Below the pieces are notes generated by a model. The model saw only the letters and a program-made list of their open reading frames with translations, was not told where the DNA came from and did no database searches. The translations under genes and the position numbers were made by a program. Shown one piece after another: positions 50,816-62,589 of a stretch of 64,000 bases of DNA (its first letter is position 1; each line of letters begins with the position of its first letter). Origin of the DNA: Pomphorhynchus laevis (lineage: Eukaryota > Acanthocephala > Palaeacanthocephala > Echinorhynchida > Pomphorhynchidae); contig WNNJ02000063.1 in the NCBI GenBank assembly GCA_012934845.2, positions 119,175-183,174 of the forward strand, read 5' to 3'.

Positions 50816-51119
50816 AATGATTCTTTTCGTGTGTAAATAATTCATTTTAAAATAATACATATTATAACACACAGTAGTCTGTCTGTTTAAGATTAATTCA
50901 ATCCTTCAGATTTTAGAAATAGTAAAGTAGCTAGCATATGCTATTTGGGACATTTATCCAAACTTTTTTATATTTAAACAAATGAAATAATCCAAAACTT
51001 TTTATTTCGAAATTTTTGAACAAAAACAATAAAACAGTTATTTATTATTATATTTCGCTAGCTGCTGCAAGCATTATCATACAATTTGTAAAAACGTACA
51101 ATTTCAACAATTGTATGTT

Positions 51120-51830
51120 TATTTTTTTTATAAAATAATAAAAGATAAAAGATAATAAAATATATTTTATAAAATATAAAAGATAATAGATAATAGATAA
51201 AAAATAAAAGATAGTAGATAATAAATAATAAATAACAGATAATGAATAAAAGATATATATAATAAATAAAAGATATATATAATAAATAAAAGATAGTAGA
51301 TAAAATATAAAAGATAATAGATGACAGATAAAAGATAATAGATAATAAATAATAAAAACCAGATAATGGAAAGAGGATAATATATAATAAATAAAAGATA
51401 GTAGCTAAAATATAAAAGATAATAGATGACAGATAAAAAATAATAGAAATTTTTATAATAGATAAGAAATAAAATATAGTAGATAATAAATAATAAATAA
51501 CAGATAATGGATAATGATAATATATAGTTAATAAAAGATAGTAGATAAAATATATAAGATAATAGAAATTTTTATAATAGATAATAAAATATAGTAGATA
51601 ATAAATAATAAATAACAGATAATGGATAAAAGACAATATATAATAAATAAAAGATAGTAGATAAAATATAAAAGATAATAGATAATAGATAATAAATAAA
51701 AGATAACAGATAAATAAAAGATAGTAGATAATAAATAATAGATAAATGATAAAAGATAAAATATAACAGAAGAAAGATAATAGATGAATAAAAGATAAAA
51801 GATAATAAATAATAGAAACTATTAAACAAT
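51120..51830. repeat. GATA/TAGATAAAA-rich tandem array
   Basis: About 700 bp built almost entirely of variants of AGATAATAGATAAAAGATAG and AAATAAAAGATA. Longer-period blocks recur every ~120-180 bp (for example AGATAATGGATAA near 51500 and 51620). The 259-codon minus-strand open frame here is only the translation of this array (FIYYLLSFIY repeats) and is not a gene. Confidence 0.9.
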
Positions 51831-52215
51831 CTAACAATTGGATTTTAAATGCCGTTGTCTACTGTCCATGCTATTGGACATGGACGTATATGTAGTATCA
51901 TCATATTGACAAATATTCTCCAATGGTAGATAATAAATAATAAATAACAGATAATAGATTAAAGATAAAAGATAATAAATAAAAGATAACAGATAAATAA
52001 AAGATTGTAGATAATAAATAATAGATAAATGATAATAGATAAAAGATAAAATATAATAGAAGAAAGATAATAGATAAATAAAAGATAGAAGATTATAAAT
52101 AATAGAAACTATTAAACAATCTAACAATTAGATTTTAAATGCCGTTGTCTAATGTCCATGCTATCGGACATGGACGTATATGTAGTATTATCATATTGAC
52201 AAATATTCTCTAACG
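51800..52215 (+). repeat. 290-bp direct duplication including array edge and unique flank
   Basis: AATAGAAACTATTAAACAAT, ATGCCGTTGTCTA, GGACATGGACGTATATGTAG and TTGACAAATATTCTC occur at 51811-51925 and 52101-52210, offset 290 bp, with a few substitutions. Unequal exchange within the GATA array would explain it. Confidence 0.85.
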
Positions 52216-52404
52216 GATCAAATATTTCACTTTTAAGTCAAAATGGAAGCAATGAGTTCGATAAGTTATAGTTTATTTATGTATCTGATGTTTTATTCGC
52301 ATGTGAACACTTATGCTAATCAACATCAGGCTAATCCATATGTAATCATTCCGAATCCATTTTGACAAAGATCTTTTTTAAATTTTAAATACACAAATTA
52401 TTTT

Positions 52405-52875
52405 AAATAGTTGATAATGATCCATTATTGATAAAGAATTATTGGATTGGATTAAAGAAAAGGGGGAAGTTTTTATTGATATTTAGCTAACCTCTGTTAG
52501 CATCTTCAGAAACTTACATTTTTTATTGTTTCAAAATGTACATGCCTTTATACAGAAGTTCAAAACGATCTCAGGCATATTTTGATATTTTATATTATTA
52601 ATATCATTAATAATTCAAAATAGTTGATAATGATCCATTATTGATATGGAACTATTGGAGGTGTATTAAAATGTGAAAATTTTATTTGATATTTCACTAA
52701 CCTCTGTTAGTATCTTCGGAAAATAACCTTTTTAATCCCGCACGTCAATTTTGCATTTCATAGAATTATTTTCAATCATTTTAAATTTTCTAAAGATGCT
52801 AACAGAAGTTAGCGAAATATCAATAAAAAATTTTCCTCTTTATTGGATCCAGCTCCAATAATTCTTTACACAAAT
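52405..52875. repeat. Repeat family F, two direct copies and one inverted
   Basis: Copies at 52405-52515 and 52617-52725 share AATAGTTGATAATGATCCAT, TATTGATA, GATATT and CTAACCTCTGTTAGTATCTTC-like ends. 52787-52875 carries the same block inverted (GATGCTAACAGAAGTTAGCG and TCCAATAATTCTTTA). The last two therefore form a foldback. Non-coding. Confidence 0.75.
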
Positions 52876-53371
52876 GATTACTATATCTTTCACCCAACAG
52901 CAAATGAGTAATAGGTGTGAGCTCAAAGTACAAAAATTATGTAAATGCAAGCACTTAATACATTTTATACTTACATTTAAATGCTTTTATTTATATATTT
53001 GTTTGTCTTCCGCATTTCTAAATCAATAAAACAATGCTTTGTTTACTATCTTTATATATAAACATCAAAAGGTTTCAGAAAATCACGTTTTGTTTCTGAT
53101 ACTAACAGCATACTTTTTTTGCTACTAACAGCATTTAGCAAAATATAAAAATAAATTTGTGCTTTTTATTAATTCAAAATTCTATGTGCCTTCATAGACC
53201 TAATTCTTTTAAACAGATTTTTGATCTAAAATTACAAAGTTGTAAAATAATAATTGAGATAATAATATTAAACAATAATAACAAATAATAATATTATAAA
53301 ATCAAATAATAATTGAGATAATAATATTAAACAATAATAAATAATATTATTTAATGCTTATTTTTCATTTT

Positions 53372-53530
53372 CTAGCCTAATGACAAGACAAATTCACAGA
53401 TGTCACTCGGTGCAATTGACTCTATAATTTTGCTGTTGAGTACAAAATCTGATTCTGAATTTTGTTTAAATATATTGGACGCCATTGAACACTGTGAACA
53501 AACATCTAACTCTATAAAAAAGGTAATTAA
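53372..53530 (-). CDS. Possible saposin-like exon fragment
   Basis: Preceded by a TTTTTATAG acceptor, the frame ELDVCSQCSMASNIFKQNSE then IIESIAPSDICEFVLSLG and stop resembles the CxxC start and the IxPxxIC end of a saposin B-type domain. The centre is shortened and half the cysteines are missing. It could be a decayed copy or a chance likeness. No partner exons found. Confidence 0.25.
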   Translation of the reverse strand, partial: LITFFIELDVCSQCSMASNIFKQNSESDFVLNSKIIESIAPSDICEFVLSLG

Positions 53531-53560
53531 TTTAAGATTAGAATTTATGTGACAATACAA

Positions 53561-54500
53561 TTGGACTGAACAGTTTCGTTCTGAACGAAATTAAGAAATT
53601 GCAAAGCGCCGTTTTGATATTTTAAATATGCAAAGGCAAAAAAGGAATAAAGTATGGGAAAGTACTAATGAAAAGTTATTTGCAATAGTTTCCCTACAAA
53701 AAACTTTATTCTCACAAATTAACGTAAATACAAATTCTTAATATCAATTCCGTGATTTTATCCTTTGACAAAATGGCACACGCTCAGCATTCTAGATACC
53801 ACGAATTTAGAAATTAATTTGAACTATTTCCATAAAATCGCATCCTCAATGGGTACCTTGTGAACAACTGGTTCAACACCACAGCATATTGAATAGTTAA
53901 AAGGTCACATATGGTGATTTTCACATTGAAAACCAGCTACATAATCTTTTATGAGTTCTAATTCCATAAATCCTAACTACTAACGGCACCATTGCCACAG
54001 CAGATTTTGTTTCGCTTGCTTTCTGCAACATATTTGTAGCCCCGGTCTGGTCGGAAGCCTGACAAGCAATCCTTCTCATTTTCTAGAATTATTTATCATC
54101 TAATAATTCAGGATTATTAGAAATTTAAATCATCCGAGCTTTCGCTCTCCGTACTTTTCTTGCGTTCTTGACTGCTAGGCTACGAATCCAATATTATTAG
54201 ATTTCACACAGCATGTGAAACCTATTATCATGAAAAGATGATAGGTTAGAAAACACAAAAAACATTGTCTATTGCTGCCCCATAAAAATACGTGTTTACA
54301 ATATACGCCCAGCGCTCTATCTGTAATAAGTTGACAATTATATTGATCTCGGTACGTTTTCTTTTAGCATTATTTGCGTCAGTTTTATATATATATATAA
54401 TAGTAATTATATAATGTAATAGTAATAGTAATAATTATATAATAGTAATATATAATTGTAAATGTTGCCACTATATATATAATTGTAAATGTTGCCACTA
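53561..54500. other. Intergenic DNA with weak coding-like stretches
   Basis: 53850-54080 (minus) has a less AT-rich composition with Cys-containing frames that stop repeatedly. It may be a decayed exon but no family is recognised. 54360-54500 is a simple (TA)n/TAATAG-rich stretch with a short duplication (AATTGTAAATGTTGCCACTA twice). Confidence 0.35.
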
Positions 54501-54520
54501 TATATATCTGACAGTGTTAA

Positions 54521-54786
54521 ACTGTGCTCCGGGAGCTAATAAGCTTCAGTTTCATAATTGTAGATTTTGCCAAAAACCGGAGTTCGATTACATGCAGAGC
54601 AGACTTCCTTATCACTCCTAGACGAGCTGATGGTAGCCGGCAGCACTCATCAGTAGGGTGAGTGCTGCCGGCTACTCATCAGTCGTTTCGGCTGCCTTGT
54701 GATATATTTAAAAGGCATCTCCGAGAATTTGCTAACGTGGTAGCATGGGCATAGTCTCTTTAAACTAACCATGTGCTTTCCGGACC
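54521..54786 (+). repeat. Repeat family C, distant copy
   Basis: Same unit as 18242-18500 (ACTGTGCTCCGGGAGCTAAT, CCGGAGTTCGATTACATGCA, CACTCCTAGACGAGC). The core on the minus strand is the best match to the hammerhead words: GGCAGCCGAAACGACTGATG and CTGATGAGTGCTGCC. A local rearrangement has doubled part of the core (GAGTGCTGCCGGCTACTCAT). It ends at TTTCCGGAC. Confidence 0.8.
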
Positions 54787-55009
54787 TTATATATATTGTT
54801 GGTTGTTTAGTTAAAACTAGCACAATTAAAGCAAAAAACAGTGTATATTATTGAAAAATTCCTTATTCATTAATGTCTAACAGCAAATTTTCAGTAATTA
54901 ACTGTTAGCGGTTTTATATACTGAAGCTCCAAATGTTCCGTCATTATGAATTACGAGGCTTTGCAATTCATAATTTCGTGTGTAGGTAGCGATAAGTCAT
55001 GCTGTCTCA

Positions 55010-55072
55010 ATGTACTTCACAAAAGGCTACTACAATGGTACGACCGCGTTCTCTGCGCATACGAAATATGTA
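55010..55072 (+). mobile_element. LINE C-terminal scrap
   Basis: NVLHKRLLQWYDRVLCAY in the plus frame is related to the 49975-50105 fragment on the opposite strand. Confidence 0.4.
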
Positions 55073-55116
55073 AACTCAGTTAACTTATCTGTTTTAATAA
55101 TTAACATTTAATTATT

Positions 55117-55672
55117 CTTAATCTGAATTATCAGAGAGAATTTAGCATAAGCTCTGTGCATGGCAGTGTGTATTGCAGTTTAACCATGCATCAGGCACTA
55201 AATCCCTTCTAAAAGAAATCATGTTTTACAGAGACACTGTCAAGTGGACAAATATATAAAATATAAATTGTTGTTACACCTGCCCCGGGACATCTAATGG
55301 TGTACTTGTAAATAAATCACTATGTTTTCCTCATGAAGAGGCATAAACACCAGGTAGCATTCTATATATCCTCATCAGACCAAGAAATAGAACCGAATTA
55401 TGCTCACAATATTCAAAGTATCTAGTATACCCAGTCATCCTATGTGTGACTACAAACTTCCACAACGGTAGACGCGTTTCGCTCTAACGGAGCTCATCAG
55501 TACCGTGACTTCAATAATCATCCATAGGCACCTTAACACACGCTTAAACCGTGTTCAAAGCTCGAAAAACAGAACTACCCTTAATCTGAATCATCAGAGC
55601 GAATTTAAAGCATAAGCTCTGTTCATGGCACTGCGTATTATAGTTGAAATATGTATCAGGCACTAACTTCCT
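55117..55672. mobile_element. Hammerhead-bearing element with ~90-bp direct repeats
   Basis: 55117-55207 and 55580-55670 are direct repeats (TTAATCTGAAT, TCAGAG, GAATTTA, GCATAAGCTCTG, CATGGCA, ATCAGGCACTAA), offset 463 bp. The region between holds the type I hammerhead at 55465-55506. The layout recalls retrozymes or PLE terminal repeats, in which a hammerhead lies in or near terminal direct repeats. No ORF. Part of it (TGTTGTTACACCTGC and flanks) recurs at 56605-56680. Confidence 0.6.
55465..55506 (-). ncRNA. Type I hammerhead ribozyme motif
   Basis: On the minus strand: ACGGTA (stem I, 55506-55501), CTGATGAG (55500-55493), CTC-CGTTA-GAG (stem II and loop), CGAAAC, GC, GTC (cleavage triplet ending at 55471), TACCGT (stem I, 55470-55465). 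All core nucleotides of the hammerhead consensus are present. Stem I pairs over 6 bp, stem II over 4 (G-CTC/GAG-C), and stem III is minimal (A-U, C-G, 2-nt loop). Very short stem III is the form described in PLE and retrozyme hammerheads, which work best as dimers. Predicted cleavage is after the C of GTC. Confidence 0.85.
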
Positions 55673-55679
55673 TTAGTGA

Positions 55680-57384
55680 TTGATTATAATAATACAAAAC
55701 TATATTTATATTATATCTTACTATAAGATATTATTGAAACTATCCGTCGAATTGACATTCATAAAATTTTCGCATTTTCTAGGTATATCGTATATATATC
55801 GCATATTATATCGTATATCTTATATATCACATGATATTATATTAATAATATATATATTCTACATTATGTAATATATTCGTCTGAATATATTACGTCGTAT
55901 CAATATATTATATTATTATGTATTATTATGAAGTATTAATTATGAGTAATTGTTTACTATTGATTTGTGATTATCGAACTGCTAGCACAGAACTGCAATT
56001 TTGGACTGCTATTATCAATTAATTATTAATTAAGTCTTTCATGAAATCTAATTGTCAATGAACAGACTAGTAGTATAGTATTTTATTTTATTATTTTATA
56101 GTATTTTATTTTAGTTATTGTATTTTATTGTGCGCTTTATGTCCTGATGATAGCAGTTAGCTATCGAACATTTGAGTAAATAAATAAATAATAAAAAAAC
56201 TTAACTCGTTTATTAATCCATAACTAATAAAATCTTAGTCTTGAATATATTCATATTACATTTGTATAATGCACATTGGCATTTAAGGATTAGGCATTGC
56301 AGCTCATTCGCCATTAGTGCAGAATAACATTATTTTGTGTAAACGTTGAAAATGCGCAATGGAACAGATAAAAATTTAATTGGAAACTTGATCCAAATAA
56401 CGGTACAGTTGTAATAAATGTACAATAACTTTAAAATTGATTCAAATTATAAAAGTCTTTATAAATCAAAATTAATTTAATAATTAAATTAATTATTTCT
56501 TAAATTAATTAAGAAATTACAGACACAATAAAGTCCTTTGATACCTTGGTGATGTATGCAAAGAACATTAAAGTCAGCAGTTGAAGCTGAGTTTAGCGAG
56601 TTGTACACTTTGGACACTTTCAAGTGTACAAATATATAAATTATAATTTGTTGTTACACCTGCTCTGGGGCACTGTTTTCTTTGTAATATAAACATAATA
56701 TAAGATTTATATATAAATTTATGTATAAACGTTATATGTAAAATTAACATATATATGAATCCAGAAAAAAGAGATTTTTTAAGACTAAAAGCTTTTAAGT
56801 TATGTTTACCAAATAACTTCAAAATAAAAAGTACATAGTAAACAGAATAGAATTTTCAGCATCAACATTGTGACCAGAAAGATGAATTCATCATGTTTCT
56901 AAATTGCTCTACATAAAATTGAATCACAAATATTATTTTATTGGTAATTCTATAAAACTTTTCTTAAATATTTAACTAATTTATTAATAATTAAACTAAT
57001 TTAATAATTTGACTAATTAATAATTTAAATATTTTAACTTATTATTTAATAATTTAACTAATTTATTAATAATTTAAGTAATTTAATAATATGACTAATT
57101 AATAATTTAACTTATAATTTAACGAATTCATTAATTATTTAACTTATTTTACTTATAATTTAACTGATTCATTAATAATCTAAGTAATTCATTAATAAAT
57201 GATCGTTAAATTCAGTAATAAATTATCTTCGTAATTTGAGTATCATTACTACTGTCGCAACAGAGTTATTAAGAAATAGTGATTACATGATACACAAAAA
57301 ATACCATATCGTATTAAAAGAAGATAAATTATTAAAGAAGATAGGTCTTGAACATATTCGGAAATCAAATGGTTTGACAATCAT
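55680..57384. other. AT-rich intergenic DNA downstream of RAD23
   Basis: 56605-56690 repeats part of the hammerhead element (AAGTGTACAAATATATAAA, TTTGTTGTTACACCTGC). 56950-57230 is a run of short (ATTAATAATTTAACT)-type near-repeats. No gene. Confidence 0.5.
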
Positions 57385-60300
57385 TCATTGGATATCTTCA
57401 TCTTCATTATCATCTAAGTTGGCATTGAATAGAAAGTTCGCGGCATCATTTTCGTTCTTTTCACATGCAAAGTATGCTTGTAGACATGATGTCTCACTGA
57501 ATCCCAGTTCTTTAAGCTAAAAGTAGTAACAAACAGGCTATTAAGAAATGTAGGCATAAATGATAAAATTACTCGATCGATAGCAGCTCGCTCATCTCGC
57601 GTTAAGCGTACAATTTCTACGTTATCATTTGGTGAAGTTTGGGGTACCTGTTCATTATCTGAGGGTGAAGACTCCTCAGTCAGCATTTGTAGAAATTCAT
57701 CTTCATTCTCTTGTATAACCTAAAAATCATCTTACAGAACAATATACAATTATTTATTTTATTTCTTAATTATTAAATTTTGATATAAATCTTGATTTAA
57801 ATTATAAAAAATCTAAAAACAATTATTAATTTTATTATTTAATTGTTAAATTTTGATTTAGCATTATTATGTTTTGTTTATTTTATAATTATATAACAAT
57901 ACGTAGACTCAGTTAGCTGATTTAATATTCCCAGATATTAAACAACATTTTTAAATTAACATTTTTAAGATAAATAAATAAATTAAATAAAGAGATTTTA
58001 TTTAAAATAAAATAATAATAGTTTTTTAATATTCAATAAAATATCGTTTATTGCAATCAAATCATTAAAAGACAGTTTACACAAAAGTCTTCACAACATT
58101 AAAAAGATAATAAATAAAACTTATTAAAACAATTTCGCTATTAAAAAGAAATAATTAAAAAAGTTGAATGAAAAAGATTACACAATTAATAAAATTATTT
58201 TTAGGGATACAACATATATTTTAAATTACAATAAAACATTAATTTAAGTTATTCAATAGTACCTACAATTAAACACTTATTACATGTTATCACATGAACA
58301 CATTAAACAAATATATATATAATATACAAAATAACGTATTTATATATTTAGAACATGTAATTAAATTTTAAATATTTACTTTTATCTTAATTTGAATTTT
58401 AGTTAAAATAACCGATTATGTTTTAATTTTAACAATTACAAAAAAGATTAGTCTAGTATCACCTAAAACAACATTTATTTTTTCGATTGTTCGAATCCAT
58501 CGTAACTAAACATTTAATAAAAAATTAAGATTAACGATTTAAAATGTATTTCACAAATGTAACATATATTTTAGTAGCTAATGATGGATTATCAAGCGTC
58601 ATTGAATCTGTTCGTTATTATTTGTTAATCTTAATTAGTCATCAAACAGCATCATTAACACGCTCGTTACTGATTAAACACCCTCGTTAGTAAATTATTA
58701 ATAAATTAATTAAAATATAATTATAACTTTTATTTGCAAAACAAAATATTCTTTTTATATATAAATAGGCTCTGTCACTTTAATTAATGGTATATCGGCA
58801 GAAACAAAATATAATTATAAATAATAATAAATTAATAAATTGATTTATTTTATTAAATAAATCAATTAATATATAATTGACTGATTAAATTATAATTAAT
58901 AAATCAATTAAATATAATGTGCACTTATCGCGAGGAATTCATTTGTTAATCCAACAGTAAAACCAATAGCAAAAAGATAATTAAGATAGAATTATTAGAA
59001 ACGAGAATTTAAATATAGTTATTTTTTATTTAATTATTAAATAAGTTAAAACTGCAAATCGAATAAATTAATAAATTAACTTTTGTTTAAACAAACAAAA
59101 ATGAAAACACGGTACATCAAGTAATTCCGGATGTTCTTGACCAATTTGAGAAATCACAGTTGTTAACATATCCGGATTTTGTCGAATAACTTCTCTAAGT
59201 TGACGAAACTGAGGTTGAGCACGCAACGATTGAAGAATTGCAGCTATTTAAAAAACACAGCTTCTTAAGACGAATAATGCAAAATTATAAAGCATACAAG
59301 AGTTTAATTGTGATGATGACTGGACTGAAGATGATTGCGGCTGTGAAGTATCGCTAGTATGATGGTTAATTTCAGGATTTTGGGGGATGTTGCCCTGAAA
59401 TAAAATATACGTTTGCAATTATTCGCAAGCATTGTATGATATTTGAATAAAACCAACAAAAATTTATGATTAAAGTATATTATCCGATTTTTAAAAGTAA
59501 AATTCTTAAAATTTACTGATAATAGATATTCGACTGCTCTATCGGGGTTGTAGAAACTTGCTCGTAGTGCCATCATTACAGATCTGCGATCAAAGCCCAT
59601 ATCGGTTAAATCCTTGAGTATTTGCTCACGCTGTGAAGACGATTCGACTAATAGGCTAGGGTCAAAATCCGAATTGAAATCATCCTGCAGTGATGGTGAA
59701 TTGGTGGTAGCCGCTGATGCAGCAGCTGGTGCAGTAGTTATGCAAGGTTTTGCATCACTTTTCTAAATTAATAAAATTACATAAAAGCAAAATAAATATG
59801 CATTACCTTCACGTCTAATATTACGATGAAACTACAATCTTTTAATTTCAATTCTTTAAGACTCTTATCGTTTTCAAGCACTTTCCCTTAAATAGTCAAA
59901 GCAAAATATCATCAATTAGTAAAAAAGCTATAGAATTTATAAACTTGAAATGTTCTTATGATAAATCATTTGATCATCTAAATATTTGGAGTTGGGCATA
60001 ATATTGTTTTAATAATAAGGCAAAATATATGTAAAACCAAATGATTTCTGTAATTTTACAACTGCACTACTATTATTTAGTAGTGCAGTTATTATTTAGG
60101 ATGCATTTTATTATTAAATTCTAGTTTAAATTGAAAACGAATAAGAGTATTTGTCCGCAAAAAGGAGAGTGCTCGAAATCAAACGGTAATGTCACTGAGC
60201 AATCATTTTATCGATAGACTTAAACATAAGCGAATCTAAACTTGCAGAGTGCATATTTACCGCGTTCCTGTAGAGTATAATATAATATTTACATACAGTA

Positions 60301-61323
60301 AAATAATATTGGAATTCGTCGAATGCTTTATGCAATTTTAAAATAAAACAAACTTTATTCGAAAATTTATCTCGTATAGAAATTCATCTCGTATAGAAAT
60401 TAATTCCAAGTTAATTGACTGGTGAATAACTGCATATATTATAAGATTCTATAAACCTGATAAAACTGAATTAAATATGTAAGTAGATTGTTACTTGAGT
60501 ACAAAACAATAAATTGGTTCCATTCTGTGATTTTGCTGAACAGTGCAGGTTGATAGATCACACAAAAGTTTTCTAGATTGAATTGGCATCGTTTAGCATG
60601 CCATTGATATACTCCGATTAAAAATGCTTTTAAAAAACTTTGTTAATCGGAGAAGATCAAGATCAAAATAAGAGCTATTTAAATGTAACTACTGGATTAT
60701 AATAATAAATTCACAGGTCATGATATATTTAGTGTTATTAATCTAAATAAAATTATTTTATTTTAGTATTTTATTTTAAATATTTTATATTTAATAAATT
60801 TTTTAATTGTTTATTAATTGTTCAAAATTCATAAAATTCGAAAAAAAATCATCTTCTTTAAAAAATGTCGCATAAAATAAAAAATATTACAAATTAATAT
60901 CGAATAACTTTTATCGTAACTTTTATAAAATTTTTAATTTATTAAAAATTTTCATGGGAAAATCTTTCGTATTGGCTAAATCACTCCACGAAATCACCTC
61001 TTGAAGTATCAAGAGGTGATTTCATCACCTCTTGATAAAAGATCACCTCTTCTTTTGTATAAATACAAAAGAAGCATATACATTGAGTATATATACTTTT
61101 ATTCTAATATTTACATGTGAGATTCATTCATGAACAAGTGCGTTCTGGTTGTGATAATACAATTTACAATTAAATAATTACCTGCGCAAACCAGCTTTGT
61201 AGATTCAACGGAAAAGTCTGAATGCTTCTGCGATATCTGCTCTTTGACCTGCGAAACCTTTAAATCTTCAGCAAATTCCATTTCAAATTGATCATTCTGT
61301 AAGGTTTTAAAAATAACCTTCAT
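57385..61323 (-). CDS. RAD23: RAD23 UV excision repair / proteasome shuttle protein, seven exons
   Basis: Shuttle that binds polyubiquitin and the proteasome and stabilises XPC in nucleotide excision repair. Exons on the minus strand: 61323-61182, 59886-59807, 59762-59517, 59394-59298, 59243-59116, 57719-57573 and 57516-57385. All introns are GT-AG, phases agree, 972 nt = 323 aa. Domains: ubiquitin-like ([17 protein letters not shown] to FIVILDVK, residues 1-74), Ala/Ser-rich linker, UBA1 ([29 protein letters not shown]), Ser/Gln-rich linker, XPC-binding ([36 protein letters not shown]), UBA2 ([30 protein letters not shown]). It ends DDNEDEDIQ. Every expected domain is present and intact. The start is the Met of the UBL. 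Slightly shorter than vertebrate RAD23 because the linkers are short. Confidence 0.95.
57735..57935 (+). repeat. Family E-type AT-rich tail inside a RAD23 intron
   Basis: It contains GATTTAGCATTATTATGTTT and ends AATACGTAGACTCAGTTAGC, matching 20700-21110 and 43380-43450. The core half is absent. Confidence 0.6.
57936..59115. other. RAD23 intron 5, AT-rich
   Basis: No ORF or element recognised apart from the E tail at its 57735-57935 end. Confidence 0.45.
59887..61181. other. RAD23 intron 1
   Basis: AT-rich. Two compact hairpins stand out: 60064-60086 (TGCACTACTA / TAGTAGTGCA) and 60994-61050, where ATCACCTCTTGA and its complement are repeated three to four times. No gene. Confidence 0.55.
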
Positions 61324-61639
61324 TTTTATAAATATCGCTATTGTCGTTATGTATCTAGAAAAGTTCAAGTTTTTAAAACATTAGTTTAATAAAATGTCTT
61401 ATAAAAATATAAATTATAAAAATCTTAAATAGGACAATATTGACTGTTTGAGATGGCTACTAAAATTATGTTTAATGTAAATAATTTCAATATATTTTCG
61501 TATATACTTTTTAGTATATCAATAATTTCGTATATGTTTGTAAGTTTATGAAATGTAAATAAAAAATTAGCATTTCATTACAAAAACAAAATATTTTTAC
61601 GTAACACTTTTAATTCAATACTTCAATAGACTTCATTTA

Positions 61640-61985
61640 TTAAAAATATTAATATTATAAATATTAATAATGTGTATAATGTTAATATTATTAATAATAT
61701 TAACGAAGAGTGAACCCGCTTCATCATCGGGTGCCCCACGTCTTTAGACAACGCGACCTCGTGGCTTTGACTGTGCTTACAGAGAAGTCGAGAAAGAGTG
61801 AATGCTTGAGGTTTGAACATCGTACATAAAGTTTGCAATGCACACGCCTCCAACATTTGGCCACGGATGCCTGAATACATTGACAAGCATTGCTTGACAG
61901 CAGACACAACGGTTGATTCGAACATATGGGTATAGAAACTTACAACAGCGATTGACACGTCATTAATAATATTAATAATGTAATT
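61640..61985. other. GC-richer block framed by inverted TAATATTAA runs
   Basis: 61700-61945 is markedly less AT-rich than its flanks. It is bordered by ATTATTAATAATATTAACG on the left and CATTAATAATATTAATAATG on the right. The minus strand has a 124-codon open frame (SGIRGQMLEACALQTLCTMF), but it runs into the AT-rich borders and resembles no family I know. It may be an inserted element with target-like flanks. Confidence 0.35.
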
Positions 61986-62245
61986 TATTAAACACATTAC
62001 AAATTATAATTACAAATCAATAATTGTTATTACAAACTACGGAAAGTGTATTCCAACATCGGAATACATATATATCTATATGTATTCATATATATAATTA
62101 AATATAAACAATATAATTAACAATATAAAATATATTGTATTTATATATAAATACATATATATCTTCCATAACTCATCAACGACACGAGACCGTCAAATAC
62201 ATAACCTGTACATGCCTGGAGGAATAATGGAGTAATCCTATATGG

Positions 62246-62569
62246 ATGTGTGCGTATATAACATTTTTGATCCTTCTTATTCGTTCGGCCAGACTTCTGC
62301 ATTCGCATCTCACGAGGAACACAAATCAGCAAAGACGCGAACGATTAGAAGAAATTGAAAACGGCGCCTTTCTTCCCGTAATAATTTCGACTAGCGGATC
62401 TGCCGGAAACGTCTTCAATTCGTTAATGAAATTAGTCGCAAAGAAGATATTGTCAGATAAAAGGATACAGTACCGCGAAGTAATTAGAGGGATACGGGAA
62501 CAAATGTCTTTTTGCGTGGCGAAGCAAGCTGATGTGGCGTGCCGTGCATACCGCCACGGACTCACCTAG
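62246..62569 (+). mobile_element. 'GDxLAM' RT-family C-terminal fragment, fossil
   Basis: RERLEEIENGAFLPVIISTS and IRGIREQMSFCVAKQADVAC match the extreme C-terminal region (…EREHGSFTPLVFS…LRC.LSF.L..S) of the same invertebrate RT family as 38340-39565. Only this end remains here, on the opposite strand from the other fossil. Confidence 0.6.
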
Positions 62570-62589
62570 AGCAAACCACGAAATGTTTT

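Noticed and set aside
51058-51837. 259-codon open frame on the minus strand (Tyr/Leu/Ile-rich)
   Set aside because: It is the translation of the GATA-rich tandem array; the monotonous FIYYLLS repeats have no independent coding signal.
55370-55400. Second hammerhead next to 55465 (CTCATCAG at about 55371)
   Set aside because: The minus strand gives CTGATGAGG, but no GAAA partner or stem II can be found at the right distance.
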